A DNA stretch of 46,381 nucleotides from Candidatus Poseidoniales archaeon (GCA_028283345.1 JAPOGE010000003.1:1-46381), one strand, 5' to 3'. Positions 24,758 to 34,044 are shown, counted from the first letter of the stretch. The notes: generated from the sequence alone by a model not told the origin. A program made the numbers and translations.

Positions 24758-26233
24758 ATGAAGGCCAAGAAACGAGTTGTAGAAGCGGTGCTGCAACGCA
24801 CCACTGCAGCCCTAGTTACAGCCATGGAGAGCAGTATTTCTTACTGGCCACTACCGCTACCACCGCGTCAAGACGCCGATTTTCCGACCTTGGTGCCAAG
24901 CCGACCCGAGCAACTGGTAAAGCAGGCTCTCGGCTTATTCCAAGCCGACCGCGGCGGGTTTGAGCGCCATCTCATCTCGACGGTCGAACTGGTCGTCCCG
25001 TATCGGATGGGACTTTCTGAAAATGTATTCGAGGAGCATGAGAAATGGTTGATGCGCAGACTCGATGATGTCAGCGAGCGCATTCTCTTCGCCACCTGTA
25101 CCGCCTGGCTTGCAGAAGCCCTCGACCCGAACACTCCGGATACCGATAAATGGTGGCTTTCGATTTCCCTTCTCTGTGGGTTGGCGAATAAACCGGCCGG
25201 CCAACCGGTGCACCAAGGCTATCATCTGCTCGAGAGTATCGCCCTGGCCGAGCGACCTGGGACCTGGCACACCCAACCGGAAGACGGGCCTCATAACGTT
25301 GGCTGGGATCCACATGCCATCGTTCCCAGAAGTGCCTTGACAGCCCACCATGAAGGGGCTCAGGCGGCGTGCTGGATGCTCGAGAAACTCGAGCAAGGAG
25401 ATACCTTGAGGCGCTTATTATTGATTGAATGGATAATGCTGCTGCTCGAACGACGTGAATTGGTCGAGCCTTTGGCACTCCCTGAAATAATCTTACGAAG
25501 AGCCGCTGACCCGGATGATTCGGTGGCTGCTCGCCTGGTAGCAACCCTGCCACGGCTGTTGGAATCCGACAAAGAATCGGGATTGGCGGCAATCAAGATA
25601 CTCAGTGCTAGAGAAGATGTCTCGGTACAGCGCGCGCTGGCAGATGTTCTGACCCGATTATTCCGGCGAATAGAGTGGGATGCAGTACCTCTTTTGGAAA
25701 AGATGCTTGCCAGTGATGATGAGAACATTCTCGCCGCAGCATCATCTACAGTCGGCGACCTGCGGTTTCTCGATGATACGAGATATGCCGATGAGGTCTC
25801 GAATCTGGCCGATCATCCGGTTCCCATCGTGCGGCGAAATCTGGTTTCAACCCTGCGTTATTACATCACTAATTTTCCCGAGGATGAGCGCCGGGTGATT
25901 TTGAGATTGTGGTTGGATGGTGACGAGGTCGTCGCCGCCCGCCTGCGAGAATTATTCATTCGCATGGAAGAGGTCGACCCCGACAGTTTCGGCCAACAGA
26001 TTTCTCGTATCGATGCCGAGGACAAGTCGGCCCTTGAGTATCTGTGGAAAATATTGGAAATTCGCAATGCCGGGCGCCCACAGGCGTGGATGAAATGGCT
26101 GTCAGGGGAGGGCGAAGTACCGGCCACAACCCCACCGAAGCCGGTGGAACGGGGGCCTCAGACCAATATCGAGGTCGACCTTCCACAATTATCGGACGCT
26201 CTGGATACCCTTGATGGTGGAAATCCCGATTAG
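24758..26233 (+). CDS. Helical-repeat (HEAT-like) protein
   Basis: The 491-residue soluble protein is almost wholly alpha-helical. From about residue 235 it contains HEAT-like repeats of some 35-40 residues, for example DPDDSVAARLVATLPRLLES, REDVSVQRALADVLTRLF, DDENILAAASSTVGDLRFLD and HPVPIVRRNLVSTLRYYI. The N-terminal half has a conserved-looking Trp/Pro-rich helical region (ESSISYWPLPLPPRQDADFP) and WHTQPEDGPHNVGWDPH. No catalytic motif is seen, so a scaffold or binding role is the simplest reading. The ATG at 24758 follows CGAGGG; a TTG precedes it in frame. The protein ends with a proline-rich acidic tail. Confidence 0.7.
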   Translation: MKAKKRVVEAVLQRTTAALVTAMESSISYWPLPLPPRQDADFPTLVPSRPEQLVKQALGLFQADRGGFERHLISTVELVVPYRMGLSENVFEEHEKWLMRRLDDVSERILFATCTAWLAEALDPNTPDTDKWWLSISLLCGLANKPAGQPVHQGYHLLESIALAERPGTWHTQPEDGPHNVGWDPHAIVPRSALTAHHEGAQAACWMLEKLEQGDTLRRLLLIEWIMLLLERRELVEPLALPEIILRRAADPDDSVAARLVATLPRLLESDKESGLAAIKILSAREDVSVQRALADVLTRLFRRIEWDAVPLLEKMLASDDENILAAASSTVGDLRFLDDTRYADEVSNLADHPVPIVRRNLVSTLRYYITNFPEDERRVILRLWLDGDEVVAARLRELFIRMEEVDPDSFGQQISRIDAEDKSALEYLWKILEIRNAGRPQAWMKWLSGEGEVPATTPPKPVERGPQTNIEVDLPQLSDALDTLDGGNPD

Positions 26234-26267
26234 CCCCCCCCTCATGTCAATGTCCGAAAGGTGATAA

Positions 26268-26290
26268 TGGCGCGAGGAATCTGCGCGCCA
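26268..26290. promoter_or_regulatory. Inverted repeat abutting a start codon (candidate operator or leader hairpin)
   Basis: TGGCGCG (26268-26274) and CGCGCCA (26284-26290) form a perfect 7-base inverted repeat with a 9-base spacer. Its last base is the A of the ATG of the secreted protein. A regulator bound here, or an RNA hairpin, could block translation or transcription. This is position-based inference only. Confidence 0.35.
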
Positions 26291-28695
26291 TGCGCCGCTA
26301 CACTGGAGTTGCGACCACACAGGTAATCATCGTCCTGCTCATCCTGCCGAGTTTGGCCTTCACGGTCCTTGCCGATGAGGAGGCGGATACCACATTGGAA
26401 GCGCGTGACATCTCCGCATCATTTTCCGCTGACGAGATGGTTACCCTCACTTGGCGTAACATCAACACCACCGATACAGTCCTGCTCGATGCCCTGCACG
26501 CTGCCACCTACGAGGTTGAGCGATTCGCCATGAACGATACCACCATCGAGCAACTGACGACCATCTCCAGCGGAATTGCCGCGTGCGATGGTGGTGACAA
26601 TAACGCCGCTTGTTCAGCCAAGAACCACAGTCTGTCCTGGGCACCACCCGAAGGTACAGATGGGGATTTCTTCTACCGCATCACAACCCATCAATCCAGT
26701 GGCTCAACCACAACATTCACACCCGGGTTGTCGCAGACTGAAAATCCGCAGTCGGAGTTCACCAGCCCTCATTGGGGACCGGTAAATGTCAGTGCCACCT
26801 ATAACTCCCAGAGCCAGAGCACGACCATCGTCTGGGATAATCTGCCCGGCACCGGCGTCGACCATCAGATCTGGATCTGGCGACACTCTGAACCGGCGAA
26901 TAGAGATAATTGGGATTCTATCAGTAAATCTATAACAAAGATATTACCCACCCCAACCAGTTCCAGTTTTATCAAGAATATCGAGGCTGGAGTGGAGCGC
27001 TCGGTTTACTATTCGGTCACCTATGACAATGGCACCTTCAGCGATGCCAGATTCCTGCGTGATAACACCATGACGGCCCCGGTGTACGAAGATACCATAG
27101 TTCCGGAATTAATCGCCCATCTGACCGCTGACCATGATGTAGGGTCGGGAATCACCTCCTTGAGTTGGGATTCGGGAGCGGCCGAGAGCGGGTTATCGAC
27201 AAATATCTGGCGTGCACCTCGACCGATAACCGATATCGGCGAAAATACAGTAGTTAATGTTGCCACCATCGAAGGGCAATTGACCAGTTATGACCACATC
27301 GTCGGGGAAGGAGAATTGGGTAATTTCTGGTACGCACTCACACTAGAGGATTCGGTGGGCAACCAGATCTCCACCATTTCACCACAACACCCGAACATCG
27401 GGCCGATTTTCGAGAGTACGGTGGGGCTGGTCAGCGCAACCATCCCAGCCAACGTCAGTGCCGTGCAGTCGCTAGGGATGATGACCACGGTCGCATGGGA
27501 AGATGTCGCAATAGTCACCAATGCCATCTACCATATCTGGGCTGCATACGATGGGGCGGTCACCCAAGCAATTCTCGATGAGGGCAATGCGACCTATCTG
27601 GGAAATGTCAGTGCCGGTATCATGTCGTTCAACTCACCGATACCCGGAGGCATCGAGCGCGGGGCCTGGTACGCGGTCACTGTCGAAGGGGCGTGGGGAG
27701 GGGCTGCGGCCACCTACGATAATCACCTGATAATACTCGGGCAGAATTCAATGATCACCCCTCTGGCCGAGGACAATCTGGTGCCGCCTCAAGTCACTGA
27801 CTTCACCGCCACCTTCGATGGCCCCAGTACGACTATTTCGCTGCTCTGGGAAGACGTACCGGCAGCGCAGACATACCAGTTATGGATGCGCACAGGAATC
27901 GGCCTACTCGGCCCCTGGTGGAACATCAGTGAAGATAGCGGCTGGGTGCTTATCGAGACCTATGATGCCACAGGTGGAGAGATTTCAACGAGTATGGTTC
28001 ACGCTGCAGATCAAGGTCAATACGCGTACTTGGCGCTGGTCACCGCCGATGCCGCGGGCAATATCGATTATCACCTCTACGGCGGGGGGCCGGTCGAGGC
28101 TGTCTTCCTGGATTCGAGCCCACCACAAGGGGTCTTTGAGGTATCCGTAAATCAGATATTGTTGCACCGATGGGTCAGCAGTAATGGCTCGATAATCAAC
28201 TTGGGTGAATTTCCTGATGGTGATGATGTTAGTGTTCGCATATCGTCAAATGAGTCCATCTCAGAATCATCTTCTCGTGTCGCGGGAACGACGACTTGGC
28301 AGACTCACAATATCTCAGTCCTGGGAGCCTCACTCTCTCTACCAGGCTCGAATGGTGGACAATCTCTTCATCATTCGCTTGAGATAATGCTGGTCGACGA
28401 CAATAACAATCCTTCGACCTTCACCCTCAATTATTCTTGGGTAATTGCTCAGACCGAGGAAGAATGTCCGCCTCCGGAGGACTATTGTGACAAAGTCTGC
28501 AATGCGCAAACCTTGGACACTGCCCCGGCTGGCTGCTCACCGCCACCCTGCGATTGTGAAGTCATCTCAATGGGTGGCGCGAGTGATTACATCTTCCCGG
28601 GATTCGCCACCGCCATATTGGTATTTGTGATAATATCGACCATGGTTGCCGGGAGAACCACCGAGAACGAGGAAAAAGTGTACGAAGAGGAGTGA
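26290..28695 (+). CDS. Secreted protein with fibronectin III-like repeats and PGF-CTERM-like tail
   Basis: The 801-residue protein has a signal peptide (TQVIIVLLILPSLAFTVLA). About five beta-sandwich segments of roughly 110 residues follow, each with a strand such as VTLTWRNI, TTIVWDNLPG, TSLSWDSG, TTVAWEDV or ISLLWEDVPA, and then an aromatic strand (YYSVTYDNG, FWYALTLED). This looks like diverged fibronectin type III. A Cys-rich stretch lies at about 725-757. The C-terminus reads IFPGFATAILVFVII, then Gly-Arg and a charged tail. A PGF motif before a hydrophobic helix and a basic residue is the PGF-CTERM signal that archaeosortase cleaves before lipid attachment. The tail after the helix is longer than usual, so plain anchoring is an alternative. 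The role is probably at the cell surface. Confidence 0.78.
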   Translation: MRRYTGVATTQVIIVLLILPSLAFTVLADEEADTTLEARDISASFSADEMVTLTWRNINTTDTVLLDALHAATYEVERFAMNDTTIEQLTTISSGIAACDGGDNNAACSAKNHSLSWAPPEGTDGDFFYRITTHQSSGSTTTFTPGLSQTENPQSEFTSPHWGPVNVSATYNSQSQSTTIVWDNLPGTGVDHQIWIWRHSEPANRDNWDSISKSITKILPTPTSSSFIKNIEAGVERSVYYSVTYDNGTFSDARFLRDNTMTAPVYEDTIVPELIAHLTADHDVGSGITSLSWDSGAAESGLSTNIWRAPRPITDIGENTVVNVATIEGQLTSYDHIVGEGELGNFWYALTLEDSVGNQISTISPQHPNIGPIFESTVGLVSATIPANVSAVQSLGMMTTVAWEDVAIVTNAIYHIWAAYDGAVTQAILDEGNATYLGNVSAGIMSFNSPIPGGIERGAWYAVTVEGAWGGAAATYDNHLIILGQNSMITPLAEDNLVPPQVTDFTATFDGPSTTISLLWEDVPAAQTYQLWMRTGIGLLGPWWNISEDSGWVLIETYDATGGEISTSMVHAADQGQYAYLALVTADAAGNIDYHLYGGGPVEAVFLDSSPPQGVFEVSVNQILLHRWVSSNGSIINLGEFPDGDDVSVRISSNESISESSSRVAGTTTWQTHNISVLGASLSLPGSNGGQSLHHSLEIMLVDDNNNPSTFTLNYSWVIAQTEEECPPPEDYCDKVCNAQTLDTAPAGCSPPPCDCEVISMGGASDYIFPGFATAILVFVIISTMVAGRTTENEEKVYEEE

Positions 28696-28904
28696 TGGTG
28701 ACCGTACGAAAACGAAGGCCACCAGGATTAGCCTTCAGGCACGGCTTACGTAATTTGGGTTAATCTCCGAACAACCTATCCCCCGAAGGCCGAGTGTCGT
28801 AACAACATCTGGTGGCCGGTGATGATGAGAGCATCACGAACTTCTCCGGCCATGGTGGGCCATCGACCACAGGGTTTCAAGTCCGCGCCCCCCACGAGGT
28901 GGCA

Positions 28905-29390
28905 ATGGGCGATTCACAATCCGTCACCGAGGCACCGGAGTGGCGACATTTTCTCGGATTGGGAATCATTCTGGTGGCGCAATCATGGTATGATTTCACC
29001 CCATCTGGCCCATGGGATAGCCGGCCGTTCTCAAGAGGGGTCATTGGCCTGATTGGACTCGGATTGATTTATCTGTCCTGGTTCAGATACACCTTTGCTC
29101 TGAAGGGCCGAGTTATACCTACTATCGACCTGTGGAAAAATCCCGATTCCAGTCTCCCACTGCTCGCCATCACCGGTGCGGCTTTCGTCGCTGCGGCATG
29201 GTTGGCAGGTAATGTATTGGGTGACTACCTGCCCGAACCGACCGGGCTGTTGCTAAATTTATTTGGTCTGATGATGCTACTACAGGCGCTCTATGTGTGG
29301 ATGGTTCTTTTCGGCCCTCTGGCCGAGGATGACCCTGAGCCCAAACCATATTCAAAAGCCGACTTGGGAAACGATTCCGAGTCTGAATGA
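28905..29390 (+). CDS. Four-helix membrane protein of unknown function
   Basis: The product has 161 residues from the ATG at 28905, which follows GAGGTGGCA. The frame runs back to a GTG at 28812 that would add 31 hydrophilic residues and cannot be excluded. Four hydrophobic segments are visible: HFLGLGIILVAQSW, GVIGLIGLGLIYLSWF, LLAITGAAFVAAAWLAG and LLNLFGLMMLLQALYVWMVLF. An acidic cytosolic tail (EDDPEPKPYSK) ends the protein. It is convergent with RNase HI, with one base between the stops. The preceding bases, 28696-28904, hold no other gene that can be supported. No family was recognised. Confidence 0.65.
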   Translation: MGDSQSVTEAPEWRHFLGLGIILVAQSWYDFTPSGPWDSRPFSRGVIGLIGLGLIYLSWFRYTFALKGRVIPTIDLWKNPDSSLPLLAITGAAFVAAAWLAGNVLGDYLPEPTGLLLNLFGLMMLLQALYVWMVLFGPLAEDDPEPKPYSKADLGNDSESE

Positions 29391-29391
29391 T

Positions 29392-29931
29392 TCAGCGCAT
29401 CCCCGGTTTCCAGAAAGTGAAGGGTACCGGCGCCTCATCAGCCGCAGCCCTGGCGGCCAAATGATCAGCCCGCTCATTCCAGCGATGCCCGCGATGCGCT
29501 CGCACATGCTTCCACTCCACCCCACCAACCGATTGCACTTCATCCCACAAGGCCCTTGCCCGGGTGACCAGAGCGAGATTCGCCTTGGCCCTCCAAGTTC
29601 CATCGGTGATGTTTCCAGCATAGTTTGAATCGGTGCGAATAATGTATTCACCAGTACCATCTCGCGAGAGAATCCACCTCAACGCGTGGGCGAATGCCGA
29701 CAATTCACCGGTATTATTGGAGCCGATTTCAGCGCCGATGAAGTCCTCATCCCTGGTATCGGTGATGACCTTACCAGACTTTTCCTCGAACAATTCACCG
29801 CTGCCTTTGCCCAGCCCGGTATCACCTGTCACGATTACCACTCCCCAGCCGGCCGGGGTTTGTGAATCAACATTCTGGTTACCCAGGCATGAGCCGTCGA
29901 CGTAGAGATGAATCACCCCAGCCGCAGCCAA
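29392..29931 (-). CDS. rnhA: Ribonuclease HI
   Basis: The 179-residue enzyme cleaves the RNA strand of RNA-DNA hybrids, for example primers and R-loops. The four catalytic acids are visible: Asp in HLYVDGSC, Glu in NNTGELSAFAHAL, Asp in IIRTDSNYAGN, and Asp in RWNERADHLAARAA. A loop of about 35 residues between the first two strands (KGSGELFEEKSG region) is longer than in E. coli RNase HI. The start is a TTG at 29931: TGAGGG, formed by the stop of gcvH and the next bases, sits at the right distance, so translation is likely coupled to gcvH. A GTG at 29916 is the alternative. Confidence 0.92.
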   Translation of the reverse strand: MAAAGVIHLYVDGSCLGNQNVDSQTPAGWGVVIVTGDTGLGKGSGELFEEKSGKVITDTRDEDFIGAEIGSNNTGELSAFAHALRWILSRDGTGEYIIRTDSNYAGNITDGTWRAKANLALVTRARALWDEVQSVGGVEWKHVRAHRGHRWNERADHLAARAAADEAPVPFTFWKPGMR

Positions 29932-29940
29932 AACAATCCC

Positions 29941-30321
29941 TCAAGCAATTATCACCCGATAGTCATCAGCCGCCATCAAACCCTCGGTGGCGTTACTATT
30001 GGACCGCTTGAAGCGGATAATCCATCCCGCTCCATATGGGTCTTGATTAATCAGTTCTGGAGCATCTTCCAAGGCCTGGTTCACCGCTAGTATTTCTCCG
30101 CCCATCGGGGCGAAGATCGGCGAAGCAGATTTCACCGATTCGACCAGGGCGAACTCATCCATTTCGCCAAACTCCTCGCCGACCTCGGGCAGTTCGATGT
30201 AGACGATATCGGTGAGCGCCTCCTGTGCATGGTCGGTGATGCCGACGACGACCTCATCTCCTTCGATGCGCAACCACTCGTGTTCCTTGGTGTAGAATAA
30301 ATTTTCTGGCACCTCACTCAT
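29941..30321 (-). CDS. gcvH: Glycine cleavage system H protein (lipoyl carrier)
   Basis: The 126-residue lipoyl protein shuttles the aminomethyl group in glycine cleavage. Family features are YTKEHEWLRIEGDEVVVGIT, YIELPEVGEEF and the lipoylation site LVESVKSAS, with Lys64 as the modified residue. The C-terminal end GAGWIIRFK also matches. Size is normal. GcvT and GcvP are not in the window; free-standing GcvH can also serve as a lipoate donor for other complexes, so its role here is not fixed by context. It is followed by rnhA nine bases downstream. Bases 30322-30387 upstream contain no gene. Confidence 0.95.
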   Translation of the reverse strand: MSEVPENLFYTKEHEWLRIEGDEVVVGITDHAQEALTDIVYIELPEVGEEFGEMDEFALVESVKSASPIFAPMGGEILAVNQALEDAPELINQDPYGAGWIIRFKRSNSNATEGLMAADDYRVIIA

Positions 30322-30387
30322 CTCTATCCCTATTCCTTGCGCAGAGTGGGGAGAGGGTCAATGTTTCCCCTTCGGGATAGCGCCAAT

Positions 30388-30732
30388 CTATTCATCCTCG
30401 CCGACTTCGGTCGATAGGAGGTCAACTTCCAGTTGTGCCCATGCACCACCGATTTCCGCCTCCTTTTCCTCTGATTCGACCTGCTCTTGCACTCGTTCCA
30501 CCAATTCATCTCGGCCTTCATCAGGAAATAATCCAGACAGCAATCCAGACTTCCCCTCGCCCATGGTAAGGCCGATTCCGATGCACACTAGGGCGGCGAG
30601 AGGAATCAACCAGCCGAGACTGAATTCATCACCGCTCAGCATCCCTCGCTGAAGCGACAGACCACTGACCAGCAACAACCCCAGACCTGAACCGAGCAAT
30701 AGCCGCTGAGCGGCGGCGGAGGGGTTATCCAT
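30388..30732 (-). CDS. Small two-helix membrane protein
   Basis: The 114-residue product has two membrane helices (LLLGSGLGLLLVSGLSL and LGWLIPLAALVCIGIGLTM). A cytosolic, strongly acidic amphipathic region follows (DELVERVQEQVESEEKEAEI), probably a coiled coil, with an acidic end. The ATG at 30732 begins MDNPSAAAQ. It lies between the THEP1 and gcvH genes on the same strand. No family was recognised; the coding call rests on the frame, the helices and operon position. Confidence 0.6.
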   Translation of the reverse strand: MDNPSAAAQRLLLGSGLGLLLVSGLSLQRGMLSGDEFSLGWLIPLAALVCIGIGLTMGEGKSGLLSGLFPDEGRDELVERVQEQVESEEKEAEIGGAWAQLEVDLLSTEVGEDE

Positions 30733-30779
30733 GACTCAGTGCCGGTACTGACCTGCAAATGAAACCAACGCCGCGGGAA

Positions 30780-31364
30780 TCAGTATGTCTCGTGCATCAA
30801 TTTATGAATCTTGTATGGTAATAAGGCCCGATTCACCGGCGTCACCTCAAGAATTCGGGCATCGTCGCGCCGACGAATATCTTGCAAAAGTGGGTGGCGA
30901 CTCTTTTTGTGCAGCGCCAGAATTGTCGGTTTGTCGACTTCAAGTGCCAAGCGTACCGCATCGACGAAGGCTTCAGATTCAACCGCGAATTTACCGATTT
31001 CATCGATAACAATCATCTCACATTCCTCATGGGCGAATTCGATTGCGGGAACGGCCACCCGTTCCAATTCTTCCAGATTGAGTCCATAACCGAGAACCCG
31101 TAAACGGGTGTCGATGTCTTTGTGGGCGATTATCCCCTCTTCTCCGGTGTTGATGTCGATACACTTGTAACCGACCCGCTCACCATTCTCGACCAAAGGT
31201 TCGGTACGCATTCCGCCGATGATATTGAATTCACTCAAATCACCTCCGCGTTGGAGAATCTCCGATTTACGCTCGGACATGAGCATATCCACCACCTTTT
31301 CCATTACCGCGCTTTTTCCACTTCGCGGCAGGCCGGTAATGCCTATTTTCGGATGAATTCCCAT
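30780..31364 (-). CDS. THEP1-type nucleoside-triphosphatase
   Basis: The 194-residue P-loop NTPase belongs to the archaeal/thermophile THEP1 family, which hydrolyses ATP/GTP in vitro and has no settled cellular role. The N-terminus IGITGLPRSGKSAVMEK contains Walker A at residues 11-18. GGMRTEPLVENGERVGYKCIDI is typical of the family (GFxTxEvRexGxRxGF). Walker B is EMIVIDEIGKFAVES, and a later block reads PTILALHKKSRHPLL. The ATG at 31364 is preceded by GGGGGTTTGGG; an earlier in-frame start at 31379 is less likely. An AT-rich stretch around 31412-31424 may hold its promoter. The gene is transcribed away from the methyltransferase end. Confidence 0.88.
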   Translation of the reverse strand: MGIHPKIGITGLPRSGKSAVMEKVVDMLMSERKSEILQRGGDLSEFNIIGGMRTEPLVENGERVGYKCIDINTGEEGIIAHKDIDTRLRVLGYGLNLEELERVAVPAIEFAHEECEMIVIDEIGKFAVESEAFVDAVRLALEVDKPTILALHKKSRHPLLQDIRRRDDARILEVTPVNRALLPYKIHKLMHETY

Positions 31365-31471
31365 TTCCCAAACCCCCACTTATCTTCGACTTCGAATACT
31401 AATCCTGTAAGAAGTATATGATAAAGGATACGGTATGTGGAAACAGCAACACTTGTTCCGGAAAAACCCTA

Positions 31472-31493
31472 CAAAAAGAGCAATTCAATTGCT
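31472..31493 (-). terminator. Hairpin plus T-run after the DNA methyltransferase gene
   Basis: On this strand AGCAATT-G-AATTGCT (31493-31479), a near-perfect 15-base palindrome that includes the stop codon region, is followed by CTTTTTG. Oligo-T tracts end archaeal transcripts, so this is a probable terminator. Confidence 0.5.
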
Positions 31494-33482
31494 TATTTCA
31501 GCCTTTACCTCCGGGAAATCCAGTGGTAACATCTCGAGCTCGTAGTTATTCACATTGTTATTGGCAGCCCACGCGCGCGCCCATTCATCCAACTTATCGT
31601 CGTTGAGACGAGCACATAGCCAAGTAAGACCATCGGTGAGGGAACCGTGCTCATCGGCAAGGCGTTCCCGTACGGTCTGAGGAATTTCGATGTGGTTGAC
31701 ACTATTACCCAGAACACACCCGCTGGGCATGACTACCCAGCGCAGGCGGCGTTGCTGATGGGCATTGACTATCGCTTGACAAGCCAGCCTGGGCTCGGCC
31801 GGAGATTTCATTTCCCCGGTCCAACGCGCCTGTTGCCGCTCATTCGCCCGTGAAGGGATTCCCTTCTCGAATGCAGGGTGGCGCAGACTGATTGCCCCTT
31901 CACCATCATCGGTGAAGTGCACCCCGCGAATGAAGGGAGTCCCCTTACCACCACCATTCCACGGCTTGATGTAAGAAGCATGGCTGGTCTGGTCGATTTC
32001 ACCGACCCTCACCTTGACGCTCTCGCCGTCAACGGTGAGTAATCCAAAAGGTTCCGTCAATCTAGGTTTGTATGACAGGTCGTCGACCGTGGTGAGTAGA
32101 TTTTGTCGTAGAAGTGGTGAGCGGGGAAGGCGGGGGACCCCCCATTCACCGCGGGTCCAGCGTTCCCAGCGATCGATATCCAGGGTCAGGGTGGGAACCT
32201 TGCTGGCGAAGCCCTTGCCATCAGAGCGAAGGTCGGTGCGGTCCATCGGGCCGATCATACACAATCCAGAAGTCGTTCCTTGGGCGATTACCGAGATGAC
32301 CACAACCCCTTGACTGATCCCGGAGAACAGGCAGTTGCCCTCGTCGAAGAACCAGATATTCTCCCACTCGTGTTTGCTTACCAGCAGTTGCCGCAGAGGC
32401 GAGCTACTCTGTTCACGTAGCAGGCTGTCGGGAACGATGATTCTCAAGCGCCCCTCCGGCATCAGAATCTGTAACCCACGCTCGATGAACAGGCGGTACA
32501 GGTTGACGTTGCCACGCATCGTCGAGAAGCGCTTTACCTCCCCGTCGCGCAGAGAGCGCAGTGCTTCACCCAATTCCTTGCGCAGACTACTGCCTTCCGG
32601 ATGACCGCGGAAGCGGTCCTTGATTCGCAACCAAGGCGGATTGGCAAAGAGAAGGCGAGGTCGGGCCGCGAACGGCCATTCACCTTGCAAGGTGTCAGCC
32701 ACCCGGACAACCCCATCAATTAATTTCACCGCTTCTTTACGGCCGAGTCTTCCTTCATCCCCATCATCGTCCAAGGTCGCAAGATTATAGCGTACCAGTT
32801 CCAGGAATATCCGTTGCTTGGTTATGTCGACAACCAGTGGCGATACATCACACAACTGCAGATTACGTAGAAGTAGACGGGTATCATCGAGGCGAATCTC
32901 GCCACTCCATTTCTTACTGATGGCTGAATGTTGCTTTAGAATTCGTGCCGCGAAAAGTCCACCACCCGTAGCCGGGTCAGCCATCGGTAGCAGGACTCCA
33001 CTTCTGGTACGAACACCATTCTCGACATCTTCCAGAGCCGCAGCGTCAGATTCAGGAGCAACATCATTTTTCAGGTGGGCGAGATTGAGCAAGGCGATTT
33101 GTTGGCGGAAGCCAGGGGGGAGGGCATCTAGTGGTAGAACGGGAGTGTCTTCCTCCTCCTCGATCTCCTCTTGCACCGCCTCGATCAGTTCAGAGATGAT
33201 GATTGAGTCCGCCAACTTCGGCGGGGTCGGATGGGCGCCTCTAGGGCTACGGCCATCGAGCTCGGCGTCGTGTCGAGCCAGCAGGTGGTCAAGCACATTC
33301 CCGGGGTCGGTAAGAAGGGTTGCTGGTAGTGTCGGCCAGTCTTCGGGGAGGTGGGCTGCGACAGGTATTTTCTTGCGTAGGGATTGTTCCCAAGCAGACA
33401 ACCAAATTTGTATCTGTTCAGGCCGGTCATCAATCACGCGGTCGAGTCTGGCATACCATCCACTTACCCCATCATGTCTCAT
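31485..33482 (-). CDS. N6-adenine DNA methyltransferase (Eco57I/TaqI-like, gamma class), apparently solitary
   Basis: The 665-residue enzyme carries the AdoMet-dependent N6-adenine methyltransferase motifs in the gamma order: motif X region HPTPPKLADSII (about 86-97), motif I MADPATGGGLF (about 168-175), and catalytic motif IV FANPPWLRIKD (about 278). FSTMRGNVNLYRLFIERGLQ and GRLRIIVPDSLLREQ are typical of the Eco57I family. The C-terminal 300 residues would recognise the DNA target. Type IIG enzymes of this family carry an N-terminal PD-(D/E)xK nuclease; the roughly 85 N-terminal residues here show no such motif, and no restriction gene is adjacent. The ATG at 33482 follows GGGGACGGCA. The target site cannot be read from sequence. 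Bases 33483-33580 upstream have no gene. Confidence 0.87.
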   Translation of the reverse strand: MRHDGVSGWYARLDRVIDDRPEQIQIWLSAWEQSLRKKIPVAAHLPEDWPTLPATLLTDPGNVLDHLLARHDAELDGRSPRGAHPTPPKLADSIIISELIEAVQEEIEEEEDTPVLPLDALPPGFRQQIALLNLAHLKNDVAPESDAAALEDVENGVRTRSGVLLPMADPATGGGLFAARILKQHSAISKKWSGEIRLDDTRLLLRNLQLCDVSPLVVDITKQRIFLELVRYNLATLDDDGDEGRLGRKEAVKLIDGVVRVADTLQGEWPFAARPRLLFANPPWLRIKDRFRGHPEGSSLRKELGEALRSLRDGEVKRFSTMRGNVNLYRLFIERGLQILMPEGRLRIIVPDSLLREQSSSPLRQLLVSKHEWENIWFFDEGNCLFSGISQGVVVISVIAQGTTSGLCMIGPMDRTDLRSDGKGFASKVPTLTLDIDRWERWTRGEWGVPRLPRSPLLRQNLLTTVDDLSYKPRLTEPFGLLTVDGESVKVRVGEIDQTSHASYIKPWNGGGKGTPFIRGVHFTDDGEGAISLRHPAFEKGIPSRANERQQARWTGEMKSPAEPRLACQAIVNAHQQRRLRWVVMPSGCVLGNSVNHIEIPQTVRERLADEHGSLTDGLTWLCARLNDDKLDEWARAWAANNNVNNYELEMLPLDFPEVKAEISN

Positions 33483-33580
33483 TGCCGTCCCCGTTCAAGA
33501 TGGAGAGGCCATTGCATATGAATACCTACGGCGCGTATGCGCAGCCCCGAAAAACATGCACCACCGAGGAGGAAAAAACC

Positions 33581-34036
33581 TCAGTTATCCAGAACCGATT
33601 CATCGCCCAGAATCGGCGATGAAACCAATTCTCTACCATGCGCAGATTGCCGCCATTGGGTAGACACCCATTCGATAAGTTGGTCGATTACGATTTCATC
33701 CAATCCAGATTTTTTGTGCACCTCTGCCAAGATTGATAATTCCCTTGCATCATAGTCGCCATCACACGCGGCAATTAAGAAACCATCGCGCAAAGTCAGA
33801 CGCGCGGTAGCCTCATCCAAGCGACCGAGGAGGTCATCTCGGTTTGGCGGATTTGCCAGTAATTGGCGCATCTGACTACGTGATTCCGGGTGCACCAAGG
33901 CCCGCCCCATCGCCTGCTCCAACGCCGACACCTCTTCACGAACCAATTCACCATCGGCCGAACATATCAATGCCAATATAGAAATGTAGAGGCGCTTCTG
34001 CTCCTCGCCGAGGTTATCGACCGCGTCGGGCAGCAT
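33581..34036 (-). CDS. TerB-like helical protein (copy 1)
   Basis: The 151-residue all-helical protein resembles the TerB (tellurite-resistance) fold in having two similar halves, each with an acidic helix-loop. The first is LALICSADGELVREEVSALE and the second is LIAACDGDYDARELSILAEVH. Spacing of ADG and the following Glu residues matches the metal-binding pattern of TerB. It is a clear paralogue of the next gene upstream: both start MLPD and share the order of segments, with limited identity. The gap between the two genes is 8 bases, and the methyltransferase lies 98 bases downstream on the same strand. Function is unknown; TerB-domain proteins are linked to stress responses at membranes. 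Confidence 0.65.
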   Translation of the reverse strand: MLPDAVDNLGEEQKRLYISILALICSADGELVREEVSALEQAMGRALVHPESRSQMRQLLANPPNRDDLLGRLDEATARLTLRDGFLIAACDGDYDARELSILAEVHKKSGLDEIVIDQLIEWVSTQWRQSAHGRELVSSPILGDESVLDN

Positions 34037-34044
34037 GACAATCC

